Origin: an uncultured Burkholderiales bacterium
GTDB taxonomy: Bacteria > Pseudomonadota > Gammaproteobacteria > Burkholderiales > Burkholderiaceae_C
Assembly: GCA_937891665.1 (NCBI GenBank)
Contig: CALAGS010000201.1
Span: 1-64,000 of the forward strand
Reading direction: 5' to 3'
Length of the DNA: 64,000 nt
The notes under the pieces were generated by a model, which was not told the DNA's origin, searched no databases, and saw only the letters and a program-made list of their open reading frames with translations. Positions 52,147-62,196 of this stretch are shown here, in pieces. Within the stretch, counting starts at the first letter, position 1. Every line of letters starts with the position of its first letter. The translations under genes and the position numbers were made by a program.

Positions 52147-53496
52147 ATGTCTACTGTCTTTAACTTCACCTTCGTGCCTTGGTTTCGCTCGGTGGCACCC
52201 TACATCCACATGCACCGCGGTAAAACCTTTGTCGTGGGCATTGCAGGTGAAGCCATCGCAGCTGGCAAGCTGCAACACTTGGCCCAAGATTTGGCCTTGA
52301 TTCAAAGCATGGGCGTGAAGATTGTTTTGGTCCATGGCTTTAGGCCTCAAGTGAATGATCAACTCATGGCCAAAGGCCATGTGCCCAAATACTCGCAAGG
52401 CATTCGCATCACCGACGAGGTAGCGCTAGATTGCGCGCAAGAAGCCGCCGGTCAGTTGCGCTACGAAATTGAAGCAGCCTTCAGCCAAGGCTTGCCTAAC
52501 ACGCCCATGGCAGGTTCTACAGTCAGAGTGATCAGCGGCAATTTTCTAACCGCTCGACCCGTTGGCATTGTCGATGGCGTAGATTTTCAGCACTCCGGTC
52601 TGGTTCGCAAAGTCGACGTTGCTGGCATTACCCAGACCCTCAAAATGGGCGCCATGGTTTTGCTCTCACCCTTTGGTTTTTCGCCAACAGGCGAAGCTTT
52701 TAATTTGTCGATGGAAGAAGTTGCCACGAGTGTGGCCATTGAACTTCAAGCCGACAAACTTATTTTCTTGACCGAAATTCCAGGTTTGCGCATTAACCCT
52801 GAAGAGCCTGAGTCTGAAGACAATCCGATTGATACTGAGTTGCCTTTGGCTGTTGCAGAAAGTTTATTGAAAAAACTGCCCCCAGCACTGACGCCCACCG
52901 ACATCGGTTTTTATTTACAACATTGCGTGAAGGCTTGCAAGGAAGGCGTTGAACGCAGTCACATCTTGCCGTTTGCAGTCGATGGCGCCTTGTTGCTAGA
53001 AATTTATGTGCACGATGGCATTGGCACCATGGTGATTGATGAAAAACTGGAAGAACTCAGAGAAGCCACATCCGACGATGTCGGCGGCATACTTCAACTC
53101 ATTGAGCCCTTCGAAAACGATGGCACCTTGGTGAAGCGCAATCGAACTGAAATTGAACGCGATGTTGACCACTACACCATCATTGAGCACGACGGGGTGA
53201 TCTTTGCCTGCGCTGCGCTGTATCCGTATGCTGAAGCCAGGACCGCAGAAATGGCGGCCCTTACGGTATCACCCCAATCGCAGGGTCAGGGTGATGGCGA
53301 AAAAATATTGAAACGCGTCGAACAACGGGCCCGCGCCATGGGCTTAGACAGTATTTTTGTACTCACCACTCGCACCATGCATTGGTTCATCAAGCGCGGA
53401 TTTGTTCAAATGGACCCCGACTGGCTGCCTGAGGGCCGCAAGCGCAAATACAACTGGGACCGCCGCAGCCAAGTGCTGGTGAAAAAACTCAGCTAA
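52147..53496 (+). CDS. argA: Amino-acid N-acetyltransferase (N-acetylglutamate synthase)
   Basis: 449 aa; N-terminal amino acid kinase-like domain plus C-terminal GNAT domain (AALTVSPQSQGQGDGEKILKRVEQRARAMG). Confidence 0.95.
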   Translation: MSTVFNFTFVPWFRSVAPYIHMHRGKTFVVGIAGEAIAAGKLQHLAQDLALIQSMGVKIVLVHGFRPQVNDQLMAKGHVPKYSQGIRITDEVALDCAQEAAGQLRYEIEAAFSQGLPNTPMAGSTVRVISGNFLTARPVGIVDGVDFQHSGLVRKVDVAGITQTLKMGAMVLLSPFGFSPTGEAFNLSMEEVATSVAIELQADKLIFLTEIPGLRINPEEPESEDNPIDTELPLAVAESLLKKLPPALTPTDIGFYLQHCVKACKEGVERSHILPFAVDGALLLEIYVHDGIGTMVIDEKLEELREATSDDVGGILQLIEPFENDGTLVKRNRTEIERDVDHYTIIEHDGVIFACAALYPYAEARTAEMAALTVSPQSQGQGDGEKILKRVEQRARAMGLDSIFVLTTRTMHWFIKRGFVQMDPDWLPEGRKRKYNWDRRSQVLVKKLS

Positions 53497-54013
53497 GGGG
53501 CACTGATGTTGGTGCGGCACGAAACAAGCCGTCGCGCAAGCGCAGCACAAGCATCAAGACAAAGATGCCTGTGAAAACAAGGAATGACCAAGTGGCAATT
53601 GAGCCCCCTAAAAAGGTCCAATCAATTTTGGTGCAATCGCCACTGCCCTTGAAAATCATAGGCACCGCGCGCTGAAGCGGAAAGTTTTCTATCATGCCGT
53701 AAAAATCACGGCCGCAAGATACCACCTCGGGCGGATACCACTGCAGCCAAGTTTGTCGTGCCGCCACAAAGGCTCCAAAACCCGCCGTGAGCAGCACCAA
53801 CCACGACATCAACACAGTACGCTTTGGTGCGTTGGCACTGGCCCCTAACACGCACCACACTGTGACGCCGATGAGTGCATAACGTTGAACAATGCACATG
53901 GGACAAGGCTCTAAGCCCAAGTGATTTTGCAAGTACAAAATACCAAAAGCCAGCATGCCAAGGGAAGCAGCAGCCACCAAAGCTAACCAGCGGTGTGTGG
54001 GGATGTGGATCAA
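53489..54013 (-). CDS. dsbB: Disulfide bond formation protein B
   Basis: 174 aa; four TM segments, LEPCPMCIVQRYAL CxxC motif and periplasmic CGRDFYGM...GDCTKIDW cysteines. Confidence 0.93.
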   Translation of the reverse strand: MIHIPTHRWLALVAAASLGMLAFGILYLQNHLGLEPCPMCIVQRYALIGVTVWCVLGASANAPKRTVLMSWLVLLTAGFGAFVAARQTWLQWYPPEVVSCGRDFYGMIENFPLQRAVPMIFKGSGDCTKIDWTFLGGSIATWSFLVFTGIFVLMLVLRLRDGLFRAAPTSVPLS

Positions 54014-54016
54014 GAA

Positions 54017-54814
54017 TTAGCTTTCAACAAAAGCCCGTTCTATCACGAACTGCCCAGGGATACTGGTATTGCCTTCGACAAAGCCACTTTTTTCACACAA
54101 AGCTTTGAGGTCGCGCAACATTTCGGGGCTACCGCAAATCATGACGCGATCTTCTGCTGCGTTCAAGGTTGGCAGGCCAAGGTCTGAACTGATGGTGCCG
54201 TTTTCTAACAATTCTGTGACGCGGCCTTGATGTTCAAACGCTTCACGCGTGACGGTGGGATAGTACAGAAGCTGCTTGCTGACCATCTCGCCCAAAAACT
54301 CATTTTGAGGCAACTCTTTGGTAATGTAGTCGTGGTAGGCAAGCTCCTTCACTTCACGAACACCGTGCAACAAGACCACTTGTTCAAATCGCTCGTAGGT
54401 CTCTGGATCGCGAATGATGCTCATAAAGGGCGCAAGGCCCGTACCTGTGCCAATGAGGTACAAGCGCTTGGCTGGTGTGAGGTAATCAATGAGCAAGGTG
54501 CCTGTGGGTTTGCGGCCCACCACAATGGTGTCACCCACTTGAATGTGTTGCAGCTTGGATGTCAAGGGACCATCTTGAACCTTGATACTCAAAAACTCTA
54601 GGTGTTCTTCGTAATTGGCGCTGGCAATGCTGTAGGCACGGAGCAGGGGTTTGCCGTTGTCACCCCTGAGGCCAATCATGGTGAAATGGCCATTTGAAAA
54701 ACGAAGCGCTTGATCTCGTGTGGTGGTGAAACTGAACAGCCGATCGGTCCAATGGTGAACACTCAGGACTTTTTCTTCTAAAAATGCACTCATAAAACTT
54801 AGGGAATTAAACAA
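54017..54814 (-). CDS. fpr: Ferredoxin--NADP reductase
   Basis: 265 aa; LRAYSIASANYEEHLEFLSIKV, LIGTGTGLAPFMSIIRD, MICGSPEML; start may be internal MSAFLEEKV. Confidence 0.93.
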   Translation of the reverse strand: MFNSLSFMSAFLEEKVLSVHHWTDRLFSFTTTRDQALRFSNGHFTMIGLRGDNGKPLLRAYSIASANYEEHLEFLSIKVQDGPLTSKLQHIQVGDTIVVGRKPTGTLLIDYLTPAKRLYLIGTGTGLAPFMSIIRDPETYERFEQVVLLHGVREVKELAYHDYITKELPQNEFLGEMVSKQLLYYPTVTREAFEHQGRVTELLENGTISSDLGLPTLNAAEDRVMICGSPEMLRDLKALCEKSGFVEGNTSIPGQFVIERAFVES

Positions 54815-54908
54815 AACAGGCCATTTTCAGGCTTATTTGCTTGTAATGGAAATACAATAATTTTATATCCCTATATGCAACTCATCTTAAGAAATATCAA
54901 GGAACATC

Positions 54909-55184
54909 ATGGCGCGCACTGTTAAATGCATCAAATTAGAAACTGAAGCAGAAGGCCTCGACTTTCCACCCTACCCAGGTGACTTGGGCAAACGCATTTG
55001 GGAAAACGTCAGCAAAGAGGCTTGGGCTGCATGGCTAAAGCATCAGACCATGTTGGTCAATGAGAACCGTTTGAACTTGGCAGACGCCCGTGCGCGTCAG
55101 TACTTGGCCCGTCAAATGGAGAACCATTTCTTTGGTTCAGGTGCCGATGCAGCCCAAGGTTATGTCCCACCCACCAACCCCTAA
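54909..55184 (+). CDS. yggX: Oxidative damage protection protein YggX (probable Fe2+-trafficking protein)
   Basis: 91 aa; [52 protein letters not shown]. Confidence 0.96.
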   Translation: MARTVKCIKLETEAEGLDFPPYPGDLGKRIWENVSKEAWAAWLKHQTMLVNENRLNLADARARQYLARQMENHFFGSGADAAQGYVPPTNP

Positions 55185-56907
55185 TTTTCACGCCAGTCAT
55201 TGGAAAAATAGAACCGCAAGTCAAACAATTTGGCATGCGTTAGAAACAGAGTTTGGTCGGGGTGACTCTTTTCTAGAAACAATCAAAGTCTGGCGAACAA
55301 ACCCCGACTCACCCCGCACACTTTTTTTTACTGCGTTCGCAAGCGAAACACCTACTGAACTACCGACTGAACTGGCGCAAGCTTGCTTTGGACTACTGCC
55401 AGGTGTACATCGCATCTTGTTTGAGGAAGGTCAAATTCAATTGACCTTGTGCATTGGCGCTGCGCCCCTCATTGCCAAAGAAATTGACTTTGCAGCAGAC
55501 AGCCTGTGCATTGGCAAATTGGAAACATGGGGTGTTAAGACATTAGCGCTCTTGTGCCAATTAGGCTCACGCATCAAATGGCACGTTGCCCAAGAATCTA
55601 CTGTTCAAGAAATGGTCCTTGCAGGCTTCTGCTTAGGTTCTTCGGCATCAACAGCAACTTACAGCCCGCCTTGGAAAATCAAAACTTCGATGCGACAGCG
55701 AACAACTGTTGCACTTTCTTCTAAGCCACACAACCGTGTTGATGCCATTGTGATTGGTGCAGGTTTAGCGGGCTCGTCCGTCGCGCACAGTTTGGCTAAA
55801 AGAGGCTGGCAAGTGGAGGTACTGGACAAGGGCCTGACATTAGGCGCAGGCGCATCGGGGCTACCCGCTGGCCTCTTTGCCACGCATGTTTCGCCCGACA
55901 ACAATGTGCTCTCACGCATCACACGCGACGGTGTGCGCGCCACAGTGCAACGTGCACAAGATCTGCTTGAGCATGGTCGCGACTGGCAACTGTCGCAATT
56001 GTTAGAGCACCGTTATGCTGGCAAAAGACAACTGCCCAAGGGAAGCTTGTGGCCAAGCGCGGGACACGAATGGACAACCGAGGCCATTGAAAAACAAAAA
56101 ATCAATGCCGGCCTGCATGAAAGTTCTCCTGCACTTTGGCATGGCATCGCCGGATGGATTCAGACCCAAGCATTGGTAAAGGCACAGCTTCGACATTCCA
56201 ACATCCGCTTGTCAATTCATAAAACCGTCGCCAAACTCGAACGCAAAGACAATCTTTGGCAGTGTTTCGATGCATCAGGTCTTGTAGTGGCACAAGCCCC
56301 TCAGGTCATCATTGCCAATGCATTTGATAGTCAAGCTTTGATTGAAAGCATCGAGATCGAATCGGAAACATCAGCACGCCCTCACCTGCCAGCAACAGCC
56401 CTGAGAGGACAAGTGACGTGGGGGCCAATGCGCCTTTTGCCCACGCAACTGTGCAACAAACTGCCAAGCTTTCCAGTGAATGGCCATGGCAGTTACATTG
56501 GCCATGTCCAACCTGTCTCAGCCTACGCGCCTGAGCCCTATTGGATTGTGGGCTCTAGCTTTCAACGCAACGACTTTGACTTACAAACCCGTGATGCAGA
56601 TCAGATGTCTAACAGGCAACAATGGGCCGAGCTCATGCCTGAATTGCAGAACGACATCTTTCAAATTGACCTCGAACAGACCTCATCATGGGCCGCCCTT
56701 CGCATGGCGCTTCCCGATCGGCTGCCTGCGGTCGGTGAGTTTGCCCATCCCGAATTCAAAGGCCTGAATGTGTGCACAGGCATGGGAGCAAGAGGCATCA
56801 GTTGGTCGGTGTTGTGCGGCGAATTGTTGGCAGCTCAAATGAACCACGAGCCTCTGCCAATGGCAGCCTCATTGGCGAGGCTCATGGCCGCATCAAGATT
56901 TGGCTAA
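55162..56907 (+). CDS. mnmC: MnmC-like protein: degenerate N-terminal methyltransferase domain plus FAD-dependent cmnm5s2U34 oxidoreductase domain
   Basis: Start [15 protein letters not shown]-terminal [19 protein letters not shown] colinear with MnmC methyltransferase domain; C-terminal [30 protein letters not shown] and [20 protein letters not shown]; overlaps yggX by 23 nt. Confidence 0.85.
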   Translation: MSHPPTPNFHASHWKNRTASQTIWHALETEFGRGDSFLETIKVWRTNPDSPRTLFFTAFASETPTELPTELAQACFGLLPGVHRILFEEGQIQLTLCIGAAPLIAKEIDFAADSLCIGKLETWGVKTLALLCQLGSRIKWHVAQESTVQEMVLAGFCLGSSASTATYSPPWKIKTSMRQRTTVALSSKPHNRVDAIVIGAGLAGSSVAHSLAKRGWQVEVLDKGLTLGAGASGLPAGLFATHVSPDNNVLSRITRDGVRATVQRAQDLLEHGRDWQLSQLLEHRYAGKRQLPKGSLWPSAGHEWTTEAIEKQKINAGLHESSPALWHGIAGWIQTQALVKAQLRHSNIRLSIHKTVAKLERKDNLWQCFDASGLVVAQAPQVIIANAFDSQALIESIEIESETSARPHLPATALRGQVTWGPMRLLPTQLCNKLPSFPVNGHGSYIGHVQPVSAYAPEPYWIVGSSFQRNDFDLQTRDADQMSNRQQWAELMPELQNDIFQIDLEQTSSWAALRMALPDRLPAVGEFAHPEFKGLNVCTGMGARGISWSVLCGELLAAQMNHEPLPMAASLARLMAASRFG

Positions 56908-56909
56908 GT

Positions 56910-58118
56910 TCATTGCTGCGCAGCGGCAGGCCTGCGAGACTTCACGTAGGCGTCTGTAGGTTGGTAGTTTTTGCCATCTGCGTAGCGCCACTGTGTCATG
57001 GTGCCTTGATTGCCACGAAGGTCTAACTTGCCAACAAAGGCACCCATGGTGGACTGTTGGTCAATGGCACGAAATTCGGCTGGGCCAAAGGGAGTGCTGA
57101 ATTTCAAGCCCCGCATGGCCAACACCAACTTTTCATTGTCAGTGGTACCCGCTTTTTTGATGGCAGCAAAAATAGCTTGCATGGTGGCATAGCCCACAAC
57201 AGAACCTAGCTTGGGGTTCTCTCTGAATTTTTTGTAATAGTTGGCGGCAAAAGAAGCGTGCTCCTTGGTGTCAATTTGGTCCCATGGATAGCCCGTGACA
57301 ATCCAGCCCTTGGGGGTTTCGTCTTTCAAAACTTCCAAGTATTCAGGTTCGCCTGACAACATGGAAACAACTGTGAGCTTGGGAAAAATGCTGCGCTGAT
57401 TTCCCTCACGTACCAACTTGGCCAAATCGGCACCAAAGGTCACGTTGAAAATAGCATCGGGTTTGCTTTGCATCAGCGCACTCAAGCTGCTGCCTGCATC
57501 AATTTTTCCAAGTGCTGGCCATTGTTCGCCCACAAACTCAACATCGGGCCTTTTGGCCTTCAACAATTCTTTGAAACTTGCAACGGCGCTTTGCCCATAT
57601 TCATAATTGGGTGCCAAAGTGGCCCAACGCTTGGCTGGCAATTTGGCTGCTTCCTCCACCAACATGGCGGCTTGCATGTAGGTGCTTGCGCGCAATCGGA
57701 AGGTATAGCGGTTGCCCTTGTCCCAAACAATGGAGTCGGTCAGAGGCTCACTAGCCACAAAAAGACGCTTGTTTTTACCCGCATGATCGGCCAGGGCCAA
57801 ACCCACGTTGGACAAAAAACCACCTGCCAACACATCTACTTTTTCTTGGCTGGTCAGTTCGATGGCATGGCGCAAAGCATCCTCTGGCTTGCCAGCGTCA
57901 TCACGGGCAATGACTTCCACCTTGCGACCCAGCAAACCACCTGAGGCATTGATTTCTTCAACGGCCAATTGCCAACCCTGCTTGTAGGGTTGTGTGAATT
58001 GAGGAATGGCCGAATAACTGTTGATTTCACCAATTCGAATAGGAGCCTGCCCGAGCGCAGACAAGCCAGTCATGGAGGCCAATGCCGCAACCCAAGCACT
58101 CAAATACCAAGACTTCAT
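56910..58118 (-). CDS. ABC transporter substrate-binding protein (Peripla_BP_6-like)
   Basis: 402 aa; signal peptide then IRIGEINSYSAIPQFTQPYKQGWQLAVEEINASGGLLGRKVEVIARDD. Confidence 0.9.
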   Translation of the reverse strand: MKSWYLSAWVAALASMTGLSALGQAPIRIGEINSYSAIPQFTQPYKQGWQLAVEEINASGGLLGRKVEVIARDDAGKPEDALRHAIELTSQEKVDVLAGGFLSNVGLALADHAGKNKRLFVASEPLTDSIVWDKGNRYTFRLRASTYMQAAMLVEEAAKLPAKRWATLAPNYEYGQSAVASFKELLKAKRPDVEFVGEQWPALGKIDAGSSLSALMQSKPDAIFNVTFGADLAKLVREGNQRSIFPKLTVVSMLSGEPEYLEVLKDETPKGWIVTGYPWDQIDTKEHASFAANYYKKFRENPKLGSVVGYATMQAIFAAIKKAGTTDNEKLVLAMRGLKFSTPFGPAEFRAIDQQSTMGAFVGKLDLRGNQGTMTQWRYADGKNYQPTDAYVKSRRPAAAQQ

Positions 58119-58265
58119 TTCAAACTCCTAAAAAAAGAGACTGTATCAGCATGCCAAATCTCAGTCGCTTTGGAGACATTTACCCTTAGATTGAGCAGTC
58201 ATTCCTTATGATCAAAAAGTATATATGTCAAACAAATAAGTAGTTAGAAATGGCATAAAGAGCGC

Positions 58266-58283
58266 ATAAAGTTCAGTCTTTAT
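58266..58283. promoter_or_regulatory. Candidate operator upstream of cysI
   Basis: ATAAAG-TTCAGT-CTTTAT inverted repeat, with an extra direct ATAAAG copy at 58255-58260, one helical turn (11 bp) upstream. Confidence 0.35.
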
Positions 58284-58319
58284 TCGGCCTTTGCCGACCC
58301 TATCTTTGATTTCAAGCAG

Positions 58320-60104
58320 ATGTACCACTACACAGAATTCGACCGCCAGTTCGTGAAACTGCGCGCAGCTCAGCACAGAGATCAGCTTGAACGTTGGCAA
58401 AAAGGCCAGTTGTCGGACGAAGAATTTCGCCCGCTTCGGCTGCAAAACGGATGGTACGTTCAGCGATATGCCCCCATGCTTCGGGTGGCTGTGCCTTATG
58501 GCGAAATTTCCAGCAAGCAATTAACCGTCTTGGCCACCATTGCGAAAGACTACGATCAACCCGAAGAAGCCTTGTTTGCCAAAGCCCAAGAACAACAAGA
58601 CTTGCTGCCCGGCAAATCGCCCAAATTGATCAAGGGCTACGGCCATTTCACAACCCGTCAAAACGTTCAATTCAATTGGATTCCATTGAGCAAGTCTGCC
58701 GACGTCATGGACCTGTTGGCCTCAGTGGACATGCACGGCATTCAAACCAGCGGCAACTGTATTCGCAACATTACCACCGACGAATTGGCAGGTGTGGCCT
58801 TAGACGAAGTGGTTGACCCTCGCCCTTATGCAGAAATTTTGCGCCAATGGAGCACCTTGCACCCTGAGTTTGCATTCTTGCCGCGCAAGTTCAAAATTGC
58901 CATCACGGGTGCAATCGAAGACCGCGCCGCCATCGGTTGGCACGACGTGGGTTTGCAATTGGTGAAAGACGCCAAAGGTGAAGTTGGCTTCAAAGTGTGG
59001 GTCGGTGGCGGTATGGGCAGAACGCCAGTCATTGGCACCCTGATTCGTGAATTCTTGCCTTGGCAACAGATCATGAATTTCCTCGAAGCGGTTGTGCGCG
59101 TTTACAACCGCTGGGGTCGGCGCGACAACATCTACAAAGCGCGCATCAAAATTTTGGTCAAAGCCGAAGGTCAGCGTTACATCGATGAAGTTGAAGCCGA
59201 GTTCAACGACATTGTGAACAAGGATGGTGGCCCGCACACCATCACGCAAACTGAATTTGACCGCGTGGCGGCATGTTTTGTGGCACCTCAGGTGACTGAA
59301 CACGTTGAAATTTCTGTGAATGCAAATTTGACCGATCCAAACTTTCAACGCTGGCTCAAGCAAAACGTTGTGGCCCATCAAAACCCACGCTTGCGCGCTG
59401 TCAGCTTGTCTTTCAAACGCTTGGGCCTGGCCCCCGGTGATGCCACAGCCGAGCAACTAGAGGCATCGGCACAATTGGTAGCTAAATATTCACGCGGCGA
59501 AGCGCGAGTGACGCACTCCCAAAATTTAGTCTTGCCTTGGGTTGAAGCATCACATTTATTTGATTTGTGGCAAGAAGCCAAAGCATTGGGCTTGGCCAGT
59601 CCCAACATTGGCTTGCTGAACGACATGATTGCGTGCCCCGGTGGCGACTATTGCGCCCTGGCCAATGCACGCGCCATTCCAGTGGCCGCAGCCATTTCAG
59701 AGCGTTACCAAGACTTGGATGAGTTGGACGATCTGGGTCCAATCGACCTGCACATCAGTGGTTGCATCAACTCATGCGGCCATCATCACAGTGGACACAT
59801 CGGTATTTTGGGTGTCGATAAAGATGGCAAAGAGTGGTACCAAGTGACCTTGGGCGGCTCTGACGGGTCTGACCTCTCTGGCCCTGCTGGCCCCGGCAAA
59901 GTGGTCGGCCCCTCTTTTTCTGCTTCTGAAGTACCCGAGGTCATTGAAGCCGTGATCAATAAATACCTTGAGCTTCGCTTACCTGCCAAGCAGGGAGATC
60001 ACGGACGCAACGAATACTTCATTGAAACCTTGCGCCGTACAGGTCAAGACGCATTCAAGACGGCTGCAAACTCAGCACGTCACCCCGAGCCTGCGCTCGC
60101 TTGA
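58320..60104 (+). CDS. cysI: Nitrite/sulfite reductase (sulfite reductase hemoprotein, CysI-like)
   Basis: 594 aa; siroheme/4Fe-4S motifs CPGGDYC and SGCINSCGHHHSGHIGILG; followed by cysH/D/N. Confidence 0.9.
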   Translation: MYHYTEFDRQFVKLRAAQHRDQLERWQKGQLSDEEFRPLRLQNGWYVQRYAPMLRVAVPYGEISSKQLTVLATIAKDYDQPEEALFAKAQEQQDLLPGKSPKLIKGYGHFTTRQNVQFNWIPLSKSADVMDLLASVDMHGIQTSGNCIRNITTDELAGVALDEVVDPRPYAEILRQWSTLHPEFAFLPRKFKIAITGAIEDRAAIGWHDVGLQLVKDAKGEVGFKVWVGGGMGRTPVIGTLIREFLPWQQIMNFLEAVVRVYNRWGRRDNIYKARIKILVKAEGQRYIDEVEAEFNDIVNKDGGPHTITQTEFDRVAACFVAPQVTEHVEISVNANLTDPNFQRWLKQNVVAHQNPRLRAVSLSFKRLGLAPGDATAEQLEASAQLVAKYSRGEARVTHSQNLVLPWVEASHLFDLWQEAKALGLASPNIGLLNDMIACPGGDYCALANARAIPVAAAISERYQDLDELDDLGPIDLHISGCINSCGHHHSGHIGILGVDKDGKEWYQVTLGGSDGSDLSGPAGPGKVVGPSFSASEVPEVIEAVINKYLELRLPAKQGDHGRNEYFIETLRRTGQDAFKTAANSARHPEPALA

Positions 60105-60121
60105 ACCGATTGCAGTAGCAC

Positions 60122-60505
60122 ATGAAAATTCTTTCGTACAACGAACACAGCATCAACACGTCTGATGCCAGCTTGGTCAGCCTCAGCAACGATCAAGACC
60201 CTCGCAGCGTTTCTCTCGATGGCGTGAAACGCATCGATTTGCACTTTCCTAAATTCACCGATGGTCGGGCTTATAGCCAAGCCTTTTTATTGCGTCGTCG
60301 CCTTGGCTTTCAAGGTGAAATTCGCGCAACGGGCGACGTGTTGATTGACCAATTGGTGTCCATGGCCCGAACGGGCTTTGACGTTGCTGTGCTATGTGAA
60401 GGCTTAGATGCTGGCGCAGCGCAACGCCAATTTGATCGCTTCCCAGATTTTTACCAAGGCTCCGCGGTAGACACGAAGCCTCTTTTTGCAAAGCATGCAG
60501 CATGA
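60122..60505 (+). CDS. DUF934 family protein (sulfite reductase-associated)
   Basis: 127 aa; IDLHFPKFTDGRAYSQAFLLRRRLGFQGEIRATGDVLIDQL; canonical position between cysI and cysH. Confidence 0.9.
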   Translation: MKILSYNEHSINTSDASLVSLSNDQDPRSVSLDGVKRIDLHFPKFTDGRAYSQAFLLRRRLGFQGEIRATGDVLIDQLVSMARTGFDVAVLCEGLDAGAAQRQFDRFPDFYQGSAVDTKPLFAKHAA

Positions 60506-61227
60506 GTATGTCGCCCATTACTTTGCACGCAAAGCCCAGCGCAAACTATGCTGAAAAAGTATCTGAGACCCTGGATTTGTTGCAGCAAGCTGTTGCCAAA
60601 TTCAGTCCTGTGACCCAGGCGTCCAGCTTGGGTGCAGAAGACGTTGTGATCACGCACCTCATTAACCAAAATAGCTTCAATATTCCTGTCTTTGTATTAG
60701 AAACAGGCGCACTTCATAGCGAAACATTGGCCCTTTTAGAACGCACACAAGCACATTCAAAAGTGCCCGTGAACGTGTACCGCCCCTCCAAAGAGAAAGT
60801 CATTGCCTTCGTCAAAACACATGGCCAAGATGCCATGTACCAAAGCATTGATCTTCGCAAAGCTTGCTGCCAAGTGCGCAAGCTTGAACCCTTGGCGGAG
60901 GCTCTCAAAGGACAACGGGCGTGGGTCACTGGTTTGCGCCGCGAACAATCTAACAACCGCGCAGAGGTGCCTTTGATCGATCGCACCGAACAGGTCACCA
61001 AAGGCCAAATCAAAATCAACCCACTGGCCAATTGGACATGGGGCGATGTGTGGCACTACATCTCTGAAAACAAGGTGGACTACAACCCATTGCACGATCA
61101 GTTCTTCCCAAGCATTGGTTGCGCGCCCTGCACACGTTCCATCACTTTAGGCGAAGATTTTCGCGCTGGCCGCTGGTGGTGGGAAGACGAAGCAGCCAAA
61201 GAGTGTGGCTTGCATGCCAAGACATAA
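60502..61227 (+). CDS. cysH: Phosphoadenylyl-/adenylyl-sulfate reductase
   Basis: 241 aa; ASSLGAEDVVITHLI, RKACCQVRKLEPL and GCAPCTRSI cysteine pairs (4Fe-4S type, typical of APS reductase). Confidence 0.93.
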   Translation: MSMSPITLHAKPSANYAEKVSETLDLLQQAVAKFSPVTQASSLGAEDVVITHLINQNSFNIPVFVLETGALHSETLALLERTQAHSKVPVNVYRPSKEKVIAFVKTHGQDAMYQSIDLRKACCQVRKLEPLAEALKGQRAWVTGLRREQSNNRAEVPLIDRTEQVTKGQIKINPLANWTWGDVWHYISENKVDYNPLHDQFFPSIGCAPCTRSITLGEDFRAGRWWWEDEAAKECGLHAKT

Positions 61228-61251
61228 AACGACTTCGAAATAGAAGGCTCC

Positions 61252-62196
61252 ATGAACGCACGAACCGAACCCGAACTGCTGCATCAACTCAGCAATGCCC
61301 ACCTAGATGGACTTGAAGAAGAAACCATCTTCATTTTGCGAGAAGTGGCTGCTGCCTTTGAGCGTCCTGCTCTGCTTTTTTCTGGCGGCAAAGATTCTTT
61401 GGTCATGCTCAAATGCGCCGAAAAAGCCTTCATCGATAAGCATCAAGGTGGGCGAATTCCTTACCCCTTGCTCATGATTGACACGGGTCACAACTTCAAA
61501 GAAGTCATTGACTTCCGAGATTTTCGCGCCAATGAATTGGGTGCAGAACTGATCGTACGCAGTGTGGAAGATTCCATGAAGCGCGGTACCGTGCGCTTGG
61601 CCCATCCTGGCGAATCACGCAATGTGCACCAGTCGGTCACACTGCTCGAAGCCATTGAAGAATTCAGGTTCGATGCCCTCATTGGCGGAGCTCGTCGCGA
61701 TGAAGAAAAAGCTCGCGCCAAAGAACGCATCTTTAGCCACCGAGACAGCTTTGGTCAATGGCAACCCAAGTCACAAAGACCCGAGCTGTGGTCTTTGTTC
61801 AACACCAAATTGCAAGCAGGCGAGCACTTTCGCGTATTCCCCATCTCCAATTGGACTGAGCTCGATGTGTGGCAATACATTGCCCGCGAAAACATTGCAC
61901 TGCCTTCCATTTACTACACGCACAAGCGCGAAGTGGTGGACCGGCGCGGCTTGCTAGTACCCGTGACAGTACTCACGCCGCCCAAAGAGGACGAGACCCT
62001 TCAAATACGCGACGTGCGCTTTCGAACTGTGGGCGACATCACTTGCACCTGTCCCGTTGAGAGCACCGCGGCCACCCCAGAAGAGATTGTGATTGAAACA
62101 TTGGCCGCCGATGTCAGCGAACGAGGCGCCACGCGCATGGACGACAAGACCTCTGAAGCTTCCATGGAAAAACGCAAAAAAGACGGGTATTTCTAA
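61252..62196 (+). CDS. cysD: Sulfate adenylyltransferase subunit 2
   Basis: 314 aa; LLFSGGKDSLVMLKCAEKAF, IDTGHNFKEVIDFRD. Confidence 0.96.
   Translation: MNARTEPELLHQLSNAHLDGLEEETIFILREVAAAFERPALLFSGGKDSLVMLKCAEKAFIDKHQGGRIPYPLLMIDTGHNFKEVIDFRDFRANELGAELIVRSVEDSMKRGTVRLAHPGESRNVHQSVTLLEAIEEFRFDALIGGARRDEEKARAKERIFSHRDSFGQWQPKSQRPELWSLFNTKLQAGEHFRVFPISNWTELDVWQYIARENIALPSIYYTHKREVVDRRGLLVPVTVLTPPKEDETLQIRDVRFRTVGDITCTCPVESTAATPEEIVIETLAADVSERGATRMDDKTSEASMEKRKKDGYF

Noticed and set aside
58800-59456. 218 aa minus-strand ORF opposite cysI
   Set aside because: Antisense shadow of a conserved CDS with recognisable sulfite reductase sequence.
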